Assembly: GCA_015223225.1 (NCBI GenBank)
Contig: JADFCQ010000003.1
Location: 186,001 to 250,000, forward strand
Origin: Acetobacteraceae bacterium H6797
GTDB lineage: Bacteria > Pseudomonadota > Alphaproteobacteria > Acetobacterales > Acetobacteraceae
Length of the DNA: 64,000 nt
Reading direction: 5' to 3'
Part shown: in pieces, positions 18,322 through 26,341 of the stretch
Numbering within the stretch: position 1 is the stretch's first letter
Layout: each line of letters starts with the position of its first letter
Notes under the pieces: generated by a model
Told to the model about the DNA's origin: nothing
The model's database searches: none
The model's input: the letters and a program-made list of their open reading frames with translations, nothing else
Made by a program: the position numbers and the translations under genes

Positions 18322-18348
18322 GGAAAAGCGAAGCGGGAGGCAACGGTC

Positions 18349-18849
18349 ATGCAGGATGGCGAGGGGAAGCTGCTCTCCCGCTTCGGGCTCGAGCTGGTCG
18401 GCGCGCTGTTCGTCATGGGCTTCGGCCTGACGGTGGTGCTCGGCGCGCTGGAGCACCCGGTGGGATGGGCGGAGGATGGGCCGCAGGCGGGCACGCTGCC
18501 CTTCTGGCTCGGCGCGATCGTGATGGCCACAGGGGCCTTCATCATGCTCCAGGCCGTCCGCGCGCGGCGCGGCCTGACGCTGGAGACGGTGCTCGACAAA
18601 GCCTCCGCCCTTCGGGTCGCCCGTTTCGGCATCCCGATCATCGTCTTCGTCGCGCTGATCATGCCGCTCGGCATCTATGTCGCGATGGCGCTCTATCTCG
18701 CGGCGATGCTGATCTGGCAGGGCCATGGCTGGAAGGCGGCGCTGTTTACCGCCATCGCCGCCGTCGCCTTCAGCTTCGTGGCCTTCGAATACTGGTTCGC
18801 CCTGCCTCTGCCGAAGGGGCCGATCGAAGCCTTCTTCGGCATCTACTAG
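18349..18849 (+). CDS. tctB: Tripartite tricarboxylate transporter small permease (TctB)
   Basis: This 166-residue membrane protein has four predicted helices. The first is GAFVMGF-like near residue 15-35 and the last lies near the C-terminus, ending EYWFALPLPKGPIEAFF, which is typical of TctB. It is the small subunit that holds TctA and the receptor together. GGGAGG lies eight bases before the ATG. It lies 27 nt after tctC and 10 nt before tctA. Confidence 0.92.
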   Translation: MQDGEGKLLSRFGLELVGALFVMGFGLTVVLGALEHPVGWAEDGPQAGTLPFWLGAIVMATGAFIMLQAVRARRGLTLETVLDKASALRVARFGIPIIVFVALIMPLGIYVAMALYLAAMLIWQGHGWKAALFTAIAAVAFSFVAFEYWFALPLPKGPIEAFFGIY

Positions 18850-18859
18850 GAGACGGGCC

Positions 18860-20380
18860 ATGGAAAATATCGAAGCCCTGATGCACGGCTTCTCCGTCGC
18901 GCTTACCTTCCAGCATATCGCCCTCATGCTCGGCGGCGTGCTGCTCGGCATCCTGGTCGGCGTGCTGCCGGGCCTCGGCGCGCCCAATGGCGTGACGCTG
19001 CTGCTGCCGCTGACCTTCAGCATGGACCCGGTCTCGGCCATCATCCTGCTGACGAGCACCTATTGGGGCGCGCTCTTCGGCGGCTCCACCACCTCGATCC
19101 TGTTCAATATTCCCGGCGAGCCTTCCTCGGTGGCGACGACTTTCGACGGCCATCCTATGGCCAAGCAGGGCCGCGCGACCGAGGCGCTGACGACTGCCTT
19201 TCTCTCGGCCGGGTTCGGCGCGCTGGTCGGTGTGGTGATCATCACGCTGCTCTCGGGCTTCGTGACGCGCTTCGCGCTGAAATTCGCGCCGCCCGAATAC
19301 TTCGCAGTCTATTTCCTCGCCTTTGCCTCCTTCGTCGCTTTCGGCGGCGGGAAGCCGGCCAAGACCATCGTCTCAATCTGCGCCGGCTTCGCGCTGGCGA
19401 CGGTGGGCATGGATATCGTTTCCGGCGGCATGCGCCTGACCTATGACATGCCGGAACTGATCCGCGGCGTAAGCTTCCTCGTCGTCGTCATCGGGCTTTT
19501 CGGCATCGGCGAGCTGCTGCTGACCATGGAGGAGACGCTGGAATTCCGCGGCGTCGATGGGCGCCTCTCGTTGCGCGGCGTGCTGCGCGCGATCTGCGCC
19601 CTGCCGCGCTATTGGGTTTCGCTGCTGCGCTCGGCGGCAATCGGCATCTGGATGGGCATCACACCCGGCGGGCCCACGGCGGCCTCCTTCATGTCCTACG
19701 GCATCGCGCGCCGCTTCTCGCGCAACCCCGAGCGCTTCGGCCGCGGCGCGCCGGAAGGCGTGGTCTCGCCCGAGACGGCCGACCATGCCGCCGGCACCGC
19801 CGCCATGCTGCCCATGCTGGCCCTCGGCATTCCGGGCTCCGCGACGGCCGCCGTGATGCTAGGCGGGCTGATGATCTGGGGCTTGAACCCAGGCCCCATG
19901 CTCTTCATCGAGCAGAAGGATTTCGTCTGGGGCATGATCTCTTCGATGTATGTCTCGAACGTGGTCGCGGTGATCCTGGTGCTGGCGACAGTACCGCTCT
20001 TCGCCTCGATCCTGAAGCTGCCTTTCACCATCGTCGCGCCGCTCATCGTCGTGGTCTGCGCGATCAGCGCCTGGAGCGTGGCCAGCGCGGGCTTCGATCT
20101 CTGGCTGATGCTGGCTTTCGGCATTGCGGGCTGGGGAATGAAGAAGCTCGACTATCCCATCGCACCGCTGGTGCTCGCCATGGTCATCGGCGACAAGGCC
20201 GAGGATGCCTTCCGCCAGTCCATGATCATCAGCCATGGCTCCTTCGGCATTTTCTGGTCCAATACGCTGGTCGGCTCGCTCGCCTGCCTCGGCATCGCCT
20301 TCCTGCTCTGGCCGGTGCTGAGCCTGGTGGTCCGCAAGCATCGCCAGCGGCGCGATGGGCCAGCCATGACGGCTTCCTGA
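18860..20380 (+). CDS. tctA: Tripartite tricarboxylate transporter large permease (TctA)
   Basis: The 506-residue protein has about 11-12 membrane segments and the TctA signature: GVLPGLGAPNGVTLLLPLTF, FGGSTTSILFNIPGEPSSV, and the repeated motif PGGPTAASFMSYG with LGIPGSATAAVMLGGL in the second half. It is the ion-coupled transport subunit. The start ATG 18860 follows AGGAGACGGGCC. It is the only TctA in the window and may also serve some of the orphan Bug receptors. Confidence 0.95.
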   Translation: MENIEALMHGFSVALTFQHIALMLGGVLLGILVGVLPGLGAPNGVTLLLPLTFSMDPVSAIILLTSTYWGALFGGSTTSILFNIPGEPSSVATTFDGHPMAKQGRATEALTTAFLSAGFGALVGVVIITLLSGFVTRFALKFAPPEYFAVYFLAFASFVAFGGGKPAKTIVSICAGFALATVGMDIVSGGMRLTYDMPELIRGVSFLVVVIGLFGIGELLLTMEETLEFRGVDGRLSLRGVLRAICALPRYWVSLLRSAAIGIWMGITPGGPTAASFMSYGIARRFSRNPERFGRGAPEGVVSPETADHAAGTAAMLPMLALGIPGSATAAVMLGGLMIWGLNPGPMLFIEQKDFVWGMISSMYVSNVVAVILVLATVPLFASILKLPFTIVAPLIVVVCAISAWSVASAGFDLWLMLAFGIAGWGMKKLDYPIAPLVLAMVIGDKAEDAFRQSMIISHGSFGIFWSNTLVGSLACLGIAFLLWPVLSLVVRKHRQRRDGPAMTAS

Positions 20381-20384
20381 TATC

Positions 20385-20409
20385 CCGCGAGGCTTCGACG
20401 GCCTCGCGG
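20385..20409 (+). promoter_or_regulatory. Intercistronic hairpin after tctA
   Basis: A perfect nine-base stem, CCGCGAGGC paired with GCCTCGCGG, has a seven-base loop four bases after the tctA stop. It is followed by CTAAAC and not a T-run, so it looks like an mRNA processing or stabilising element rather than a strong terminator. Confidence 0.55.
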
Positions 20410-20459
20410 CTAAACAAGGTGCACCAAAAACAACGCGCCATTCGTGGAGGGAATTGGGA

Positions 20460-21443
20460 ATGATCACACGTCGTGGCCTTGCCCGCCTAGGGGGCATGCT
20501 CGCCCTGCCGGCTCTCATCGGGCGCGCCGCGCTGGCGCAGCCGGCCTGGCCGAACCGGCCGGTGACCATGGTGGTGCCCTGGGCGGCGGGGGGCGGTGCC
20601 GATACTGTCACGCGCATTTTCACCATGGGGTTCGAGCGCGAGGTCGGCCAGCCCGTGAATGTGGTGAACCGCACCGGTGGCAATGGCATCGTCGGCCATT
20701 CCAGCATCTCCAACGCGCAGCCCGATGGCTATACGATCGGGTGCGGCACCTCGGAATTCGTGAATTTCAAGGCGCTGGGCCTCTCCGATATCGGGCCCGA
20801 CAGTTTCGAGCTGATCTCGCGCATCGCCTCCATCCCCGCGGGCGTTATGGTGAAGGCGAACGGCCCGTGGAAGGATTGGCCGAGCTTCGTCGCCGGACTG
20901 AAGGAGGGCCGCAAGGGCCAATATACCGGCTCGGGTGTTTCCACCGGCGGCTCATGGCATCTCGCGGCGGCGGGCATGACCAAGGCGCTGGGCATGGAAG
21001 CCGACCGCATCCGCTGGGTGCCGAGCATCGGTGGCGCGCCCGCGCTTCAGGATCTCGCCGCAGGTGGCATCAGCGTCTTCACCGGATCGCCCATCGAGGC
21101 GCGGCCGCTGGTCGAGGCCGGGCAGGTGCGCGTGCTGGCCGTCATGGCCGATGAGCGCATGGCGACTTTCCCCGATGTGCCGACGCTGAAGGAACTGGGC
21201 CTGAACTGGACCTATGCCAATTGGTTCTCCCTCGTTGCGCCGCCGAAGCTCAACCCGTCCGCGCGCGAACGCATCATCGAGTTGGCGAAGCGCGCGCATG
21301 CCCGCCCTGAAGTGCAGACCGTGACGAAGGATCGGGGTATCGTCCCGGTCTGGGATACGCCGGAGGAGTTCAAGGCCTATATCAAGACCTTCGGCGAATC
21401 CTCCGCCACGCTGCTGCGCGAACTCGGACTGTCGCGAGCCTGA
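20460..21443 (+). CDS. Bug/TctC-family periplasmic receptor
   Basis: The 327-residue protein has a Tat-like leader (MITRRGLARLGGMLALPALIG to ALAQ) and the motifs WPNRPVTMVVPWAAGGGAD and NVVNRTGGNGIVGHSSI. GTGGAGGG precedes ATG 20460. It is the second receptor of the same transcription unit as tctCBA, so this TTT system could draw on two receptors with different ligand preference. Only one base separates its stop from the next start. Confidence 0.92.
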   Translation: MITRRGLARLGGMLALPALIGRAALAQPAWPNRPVTMVVPWAAGGGADTVTRIFTMGFEREVGQPVNVVNRTGGNGIVGHSSISNAQPDGYTIGCGTSEFVNFKALGLSDIGPDSFELISRIASIPAGVMVKANGPWKDWPSFVAGLKEGRKGQYTGSGVSTGGSWHLAAAGMTKALGMEADRIRWVPSIGGAPALQDLAAGGISVFTGSPIEARPLVEAGQVRVLAVMADERMATFPDVPTLKELGLNWTYANWFSLVAPPKLNPSARERIIELAKRAHARPEVQTVTKDRGIVPVWDTPEEFKAYIKTFGESSATLLRELGLSRA

Positions 21444-21444
21444 G

Positions 21445-22371
21445 ATGCGGGACCTGCCGATCATCGACGCCCATCACCATTTCTGGGCGCCGACACGCAA
21501 CGACCATCCCTGGCTGAACCCCTCGCATGCGCCTATCCCTTTCCGCTATGGCGATTACAGTGCTATGTGCGGGAAGGATTTCCTGCCGCCCGATTATGAC
21601 GCGTTGACCAGCCATCACCGCATCGTCGCCAGCGTCACCATGGAAGGCGAATGGAACCCGGATGACCCGACGGGCGAAAGCCGCTGGATGGCCGATCTCG
21701 CCGCCCGTACCGGGCGCCCGGCGGGGCATGTCGCGCAGGCCTGGCTCGATCGCGCCGATGTCGCCCAGGTTCTCGAGGAACAGGCGGCGCTCCCGCTGGT
21801 GAAAGGCGTGCGGCACAAGCCGCGCGCCACCCGCGGACCGGGTACGGGCGAGAAAGGCTCGATGAGCGAGCCGACATGGCGCGAGGGCTATGCCCGTCTC
21901 GCACCGCTCGGCCTGCATTTCGAATTGCAGACGCCATGGTGGCATCTCGGCGAGGCCGCCGACCTTATCTCGGCTTTTCCCGACACCATGCTGGTTCTCA
22001 ATCATACCGGCCTGCCGAGCGACCGCTCGCCGGAAGGCCTAGCCGGCTGGCGTGCGGCCATGCGGCGCTTGGCGGAGGCGCCGCAGGCAAGGGTGAAGAT
22101 CTCCGGCCTCGGACTTGCGGGCCGGCCGTGGCGCATCGAGGAGAATATCGGCATCATCCGCGACACCATCGAGATATTTGGCGTGGCGCGCTGCATGTTC
22201 GCCTCGAATTTCCCGGTCGATGGGCTCTGCGGCAGTTTCGAGACCATCTTCGACGGCTTCCGCCAATCGGTGGCCGATCTGCCCTGGAACGACCAGCTCG
22301 CGCTGTTCCACGACAATGCCATCCGCACCTATCGCCTCGACATTCCCCTTGCTGCCGGAGCCGACGCATGA
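21445..22371 (+). CDS. Amidohydrolase-superfamily TIM-barrel hydrolase (COG3618/LigI-like)
   Basis: The 308-residue protein starts with the metal-binding IDAHHHFWAP and the PWLNP element of COG3618 lactonases and 2-pyrone-4,6-dicarboxylate-hydrolase-like enzymes. Later conserved parts are VKGVRHKP, LNHTGLPSD and KISGLGL. The last barrel strand reads FASNFPVD, where several family members have an aspartate (SDWP), so the metal or base arrangement may differ. The likely reaction is hydrolysis of a lactone or similar cyclic ester. It is translationally coupled (ATGA) to the dehydrogenase gene that follows, and probably works on the acid imported by the upstream transporter. Confidence 0.85.
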   Translation: MRDLPIIDAHHHFWAPTRNDHPWLNPSHAPIPFRYGDYSAMCGKDFLPPDYDALTSHHRIVASVTMEGEWNPDDPTGESRWMADLAARTGRPAGHVAQAWLDRADVAQVLEEQAALPLVKGVRHKPRATRGPGTGEKGSMSEPTWREGYARLAPLGLHFELQTPWWHLGEAADLISAFPDTMLVLNHTGLPSDRSPEGLAGWRAAMRRLAEAPQARVKISGLGLAGRPWRIEENIGIIRDTIEIFGVARCMFASNFPVDGLCGSFETIFDGFRQSVADLPWNDQLALFHDNAIRTYRLDIPLAAGADA

Positions 22372-23240
22372 AGATCGCATTCCTGGGCCTCGGCCTGATG
22401 GGCGCGCCGATGGCGCGCAACCTGCTCAAGGCCGGATTCGCCCTCACCGTCTGGAACCGCAGCGCCGCCAAGGCTGAGCCCTTCGCCGCCCTGGCCGCCA
22501 CGGTCGAGCAAGACGCCGCCAAGGCCGTGCAGGGGGCGGATCTCGTCATTACCATGCTCGAGAACGGCCCTGTGGTGGAGCAGGTGCTCTTCGGCTCGGG
22601 CGTGGCTGAGGCGCTGAAGCCCGGCGCCATCCTTGCCGACATGTCCTCGATCAAACCCGCCGAGGCGCAGGATCATGCGGCGCGGCTGGAGGCCCGCGGC
22701 GTGCATCACATCGACGCGCCGGTCTCGGGCGGCACGACGGGCGCCGAGGCTGGCTCGCTGGCCATCATGGCGGGCGGCGAGGCCGCAGCTTTCGCCAAGG
22801 CCGAGCCCGTGCTGCGCGCCATGGGCCGCCCCGTGCTGGTCGGGCCGCATGGCGCGGGGCAGCTCGCGAAACTCGCCAACCAGATCATCGTCGCCGGCAC
22901 CATCGGTGCGGTGGCCGAGGCCATGATGCTCGCCGTCGCCGGCGGCGCCGACCCCGCGAAGCTGCGCGAGGCGCTGCGGGGCGGCTTCGCGGAGAGCCGC
23001 ATTCTCGAACTGCATGCGCTGCGCATGGCCGAGCGGGATTTCACCACACGCGGCCGCTCCGTCACGCATCTGAAGGATCTCGACAATGCCCTTGATACGG
23101 CTGACAAGCTCCACATCGGGGCACTGCCCTTCACCGATCTGACGGCGAGCCTCTTCCGGGATCTTCTCGCCCATGAAGGCGATCTCGACCACTCGGCGCT
23201 GCTGCTGCCGCTCGAAAGGCGAGGGCGTCACTCGCCATAG
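22368..23240 (+). CDS. NAD(P)-dependent beta-hydroxyacid dehydrogenase (HIBADH family)
   Basis: The 290-residue protein has a Rossmann start FLGLGLMGAPMARNLL, the substrate-binding loop DAPVSGGTTGAE near residue 120, and the catalytic-lysine helix GAGQLAKLANQ near 165-175. Relatives include 3-hydroxyisobutyrate dehydrogenase and tartronate semialdehyde reductase. It probably oxidises or reduces a C3-C4 beta-hydroxyacid arising in this operon. Its start overlaps the amidohydrolase stop by four bases, and its 3' end overlaps the convergent unknown gene by 13 bases. Confidence 0.9.
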   Translation: MKIAFLGLGLMGAPMARNLLKAGFALTVWNRSAAKAEPFAALAATVEQDAAKAVQGADLVITMLENGPVVEQVLFGSGVAEALKPGAILADMSSIKPAEAQDHAARLEARGVHHIDAPVSGGTTGAEAGSLAIMAGGEAAAFAKAEPVLRAMGRPVLVGPHGAGQLAKLANQIIVAGTIGAVAEAMMLAVAGGADPAKLREALRGGFAESRILELHALRMAERDFTTRGRSVTHLKDLDNALDTADKLHIGALPFTDLTASLFRDLLAHEGDLDHSALLLPLERRGRHSP

Positions 23241-23680
23241 GCGAGGTCGTCCGGCCAGGTGATGAAGAGGCCCACATCACCCGGCATGCCGTCCTGGAAA
23301 TTCACGATGCGCGCGTTGAAGCCGAAGCCGCCGGGCTTCAACTCGCTTTCCCAATAGCGATAGATTTCGCCCGCATAGCCGACGAGCTGCTGCTCCCAGC
23401 CCGGCAGGGCGTGGTTGATGCGCCGGCCTTCGTCGGGGCAATAGTCGGAAGGGAAAGTGAAGATCTGCGCCTCGCGCTCGCGCCAGCGGAAGCCGTTGCG
23501 GATCTTCTTGTCAATATCGGCCTTGTCGTCGTCGGTCAGCTTGCGATTGAGGAAGAGGAGATGCTCCTCGTCATGCAGTCGGTTCTCCTCGGCCCTGGCC
23601 TGCTGCGCCTCGCGCATCGCCTCCTCCTGCTTGGCCTTGCGTTCGGCATAGAGGGCAGCGACGGTCAGCGGATGCGTCAT
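23228..23680 (-). CDS. Conserved-looking hypothetical protein, soluble
   Basis: I do not recognise this 150-residue protein. The first half is highly charged and likely a long helix (YAERKAKQEEAMREAQQARA, EENRLHDEEH). The second half is aromatic and looks globular (NGFRWREREAQIFTFPSDY, ALPGWEQQLVGYAGEIYRYW). There is no signal peptide or membrane segment. Codon use matches its neighbours. It ends within the convergent dehydrogenase gene (13-base overlap) and lies ten bases downstream of the LDH-like gene, so it is probably co-transcribed with it. Confidence 0.75.
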   Translation of the reverse strand: MTHPLTVAALYAERKAKQEEAMREAQQARAEENRLHDEEHLLFLNRKLTDDDKADIDKKIRNGFRWREREAQIFTFPSDYCPDEGRRINHALPGWEQQLVGYAGEIYRYWESELKPGGFGFNARIVNFQDGMPGDVGLFITWPDDLAYGE

Positions 23681-23690
23681 GGTGAATTCC

Positions 23691-24644
23691 TCAGTGATGG
23701 TCGAGCGAGGCGAGGGCGAAGCTCGCCGCCTCGGAGATGATGCCAGCAGAGTGCTTCAGCGCCGCTTCCTCCGCTGCGTCGAGCGGCGGCAGAAACGGGG
23801 CGGAGGCGCCGCGGCGGCCAAGGATATGGGGCAGGGACACGCAGGTTTCCTGCACGCCGAGCAGCGATTCCATCGGCGTGGAAATGGAGAAGACGACCTG
23901 CTCGTCATTGACGATGGCCTTGGTCAGCCGGGCGATGCAGCCCGCGATGCCGTAATTCGAGACGCCCTTGCCCTCCTTGATGCGATAGGCGGAGCGCCGA
24001 ACGTCCCGGCTGATCTCCTCCATCGTCGCGGGGGCAATGGGCTGTCCGATGATCTCGGCGAAGCGCAGCAGGGGAAGCCCGCCCACCTGCGCGGCGGACC
24101 AGACCAGCACTTCGGAATCGCCATGCTCGCCCAGCACATGCGCATGCACCGCGCCCGGTCCGATGCCGAGATGCCGCGCCAGCCTGTCGCGGAAGCGGGC
24201 GCTGTCGAGGGCGCAGCCGGTGCCGATGGCGCGCGAGGGCGGCACCCCGAATTGCCGCGCAGCGACCATGGGCATGACATCGACCGGATTGGTCGCGAAA
24301 AGCAGAACGGCCTCCGGCGCATGCGCCACCACCTCGGCGATCACCTTGGCCACGACCGCGACATTGCTCGCCAGCAGATCCAGCCGCGTCTGCCCCGGCT
24401 TAAGGCTCACGCCCGCGGTGATGACGACCACGGCCGCCCCGGCGAGCGCCGCATAGCCGCCCGCGCGCACCACGGGCGCATGGCCGAAAGCGGCGGCATG
24501 GGCGATATCGGCGGCCTCGCCTTCCGCCCGCGCCCGGTCGAGATCGACCAGCACGATTTCGGCGACGCCAGGCGTGCCGGCCAGCAAGAAGCCCGCCGCT
24601 GCGCCGACTTGCCCCACGCCCACGATGCCAACCTTCTCAGCCAT
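23691..24644 (-). CDS. L-2-hydroxyacid dehydrogenase of the lactate/malate dehydrogenase family
   Basis: The 317-residue protein has an NAD-binding start GIVGVGQVGAAAGF, Asp35 (VLVDLD) for the ribose, and an active site with R87 (GQTRLDL), D147 and R150 (ALDSARFR) and catalytic H174 (GEHGDSEV). The residue that separates lactate (Gln) from malate (Arg) enzymes, position 102 in the classical numbering, appears to be Leu81 in GVSLKPGQTR. A bulkier or hydrophobic 2-oxoacid is therefore plausible, and I do not assign it as strict LDH or MDH. The start ATG 24644 is clear. Confidence 0.88.
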   Translation of the reverse strand: MAEKVGIVGVGQVGAAAGFLLAGTPGVAEIVLVDLDRARAEGEAADIAHAAAFGHAPVVRAGGYAALAGAAVVVITAGVSLKPGQTRLDLLASNVAVVAKVIAEVVAHAPEAVLLFATNPVDVMPMVAARQFGVPPSRAIGTGCALDSARFRDRLARHLGIGPGAVHAHVLGEHGDSEVLVWSAAQVGGLPLLRFAEIIGQPIAPATMEEISRDVRRSAYRIKEGKGVSNYGIAGCIARLTKAIVNDEQVVFSISTPMESLLGVQETCVSLPHILGRRGASAPFLPPLDAAEEAALKHSAGIISEAASFALASLDHH

Positions 24645-24728
24645 GATGCCATCCTCATCCCAATGATGCGATCAGGCTAGCCGCAAGCCCGTGAGCCCCG
24701 CGTTGATCCAGCGCAAGAAAGCCCCGTC

Positions 24729-25361
24729 TCAGTCGAGATACTGGCTCGCCATATTCACCGTGCAGGCCAGGATGACGGCGTTGAAAAGGAAGGAGATCGC
24801 GCCATGCAGGCTCACCAGCCGCCGCGTTCCGCGATTGGTCGTGGTGACGTCGGAGACCTGGAAGGTCATGCCGATCGTCAGCGAGAAATACATGAATTCG
24901 AGGAAATCCGGCGCTTCCTTCTCGTCGCCGGGGAAGTCGATGCCCCCGCCATTCTGCCAATATTCGTGGCAGTAATGCCCGGCGAAGAGAACATGCACCA
25001 GCAGCCATGAGAGCAGGATGGTGAGGATGCCGAGCATGGCCAGGCTGACGTCATTCTGCTGATGCGCGACACGCAGATGCCAGACCACTGCGAGGATGGA
25101 AGCGATGCAGGCGGCCAGCGAGGCCAGCATCACGCCCCATTGCCCGTCATCCAGATCCTCCGCGCGCTTCTTCAGCCGCGCCGGCGTGGACCGCTGCAAC
25201 ATCCAGGCGAGCGGCGCCATATGCACCACGGCCAACGCACACCAGCCCAGCAGCACGGCCGTGGAAGGCAGCGTGCCGAAAAGGGCCGCCCCTCCACCCA
25301 CCAGCAGCCCCGCGACAATGCCCGCGATCAGGCTGGGCCGGCGGCGAAGGGCGGTGAACAT
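24729..25361 (-). CDS. DUF1345 integral membrane protein
   Basis: The 210-residue protein has about five membrane segments and the DUF1345 pattern, including HVLFAGHYCHEYW in the middle and EFMYFSLTIGMTFQVSDV towards the end. No function is established for the family. The ATG at 25361 overlaps the stop of the upstream dehydratase gene (TGATG), so it is the third gene of the oxidoreductase-dehydratase operon. Codon use is typical for the region. Confidence 0.88.
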   Translation of the reverse strand: MFTALRRRPSLIAGIVAGLLVGGGAALFGTLPSTAVLLGWCALAVVHMAPLAWMLQRSTPARLKKRAEDLDDGQWGVMLASLAACIASILAVVWHLRVAHQQNDVSLAMLGILTILLSWLLVHVLFAGHYCHEYWQNGGGIDFPGDEKEAPDFLEFMYFSLTIGMTFQVSDVTTTNRGTRRLVSLHGAISFLFNAVILACTVNMASQYLD

Positions 25362-26341
25362 CAGGCGAAGGCCTTGGCGAAGGTCGCCGGGTCCACATTT
25401 CCGCCGCTGATGACGATGCCGACCGTCTTGCCCTTGGCATCGACCTTACCCGCGAGCAGGGCGGCGAGAGCCACGGAACCGCCGGGCTCGGCGACGATCT
25501 TGAGATTCTCGAAAGCGAAGCGCATGGCGGCGAAAACCTCATCGGGCGTCACATAAACGCCGCCGGCGAGGCGCGGTTGATTGATCGCGAAAGTGAGATT
25601 GCCCGGCTGCTTCGAAAGCAGGCTGTCGCAGAGCCCGAGCCCCTTGCCGTCATTGGCGATGATATGGCCCGCGCGCAGCGAGCGGCCGTAATCGTCCCAG
25701 CCCTCCGGCTCCACGGCCCAGACAGCCGTGCCGGGCGAGGCGCCTTCGACGGCCAGCGCACAGCCGCCGATCAGCCCGCCGCCGCCGGTGCAGACGGCCA
25801 GCGCATCGAGCGTGAGCCCGGCGGCCTTGGCATCGGCCAGCAGTTCCAGCGCCAGCGTGCCCTGGCCCGCGATCACGTCCGGATGGTCGAAGGGCGGGAT
25901 GATGGTTGCGCCGCGCTCGGCCGCGAGCTGGGCGGCGAGTTGCTCGCGATCCACGCCATGGCGGTCGAAGGGCACGATCTCGGCGCCCCAGCGCTTCGTG
26001 CTCTCCACCTTGATGGCGGGGGCATCGCTCGGCATGGCGATGGTCGCCTTCATTCCCACCAGGGCTGCGGCGCAGGCCAGGGCCTGGCCGTGATTGCCCG
26101 AGGAATGCGTCACCACGCCGCCCTGGCGTACCGCCTCGCCGAGCTTCAGCGCGGCATTGGTGGCGCCGCGGAGCTTGAAGCTGCCGGTGCGCTGCAGCGG
26201 CTCGGGCTTCACCACGATGGTGCCGCCGGTCAGCCTGTCCAGCAGCGGGTTCCGCAGCATGGGCGTGCGGACGATATGGGGCGCGATGCGGGCGGCGGCG
26301 GCCTCGACATCGGCGAAGGTCGGGAGGGTGGTCGTGCTCAT
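25361..26341 (-). CDS. PLP-dependent threonine/serine dehydratase-like enzyme
   Basis: This 326-residue fold-type II PLP enzyme has the Schiff-base lysine in RTGSFKLRGA (near residue 54), the Asn loop SSGNHGQALA (about 81-90) and the phosphate-binding glycine run CTGGGGLIGG. It has no C-terminal ACT regulatory domain, as in catabolic threonine dehydratase, serine racemase and hydroxyaspartate dehydratase, so the exact amino acid is open. Its start overlaps the FAD oxidoreductase stop (ATGA). Together they could deaminate hydroxy- or D-amino acids to keto acids. Confidence 0.88.
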   Translation of the reverse strand: MSTTTLPTFADVEAAAARIAPHIVRTPMLRNPLLDRLTGGTIVVKPEPLQRTGSFKLRGATNAALKLGEAVRQGGVVTHSSGNHGQALACAAALVGMKATIAMPSDAPAIKVESTKRWGAEIVPFDRHGVDREQLAAQLAAERGATIIPPFDHPDVIAGQGTLALELLADAKAAGLTLDALAVCTGGGGLIGGCALAVEGASPGTAVWAVEPEGWDDYGRSLRAGHIIANDGKGLGLCDSLLSKQPGNLTFAINQPRLAGGVYVTPDEVFAAMRFAFENLKIVAEPGGSVALAALLAGKVDAKGKTVGIVISGGNVDPATFAKAFA

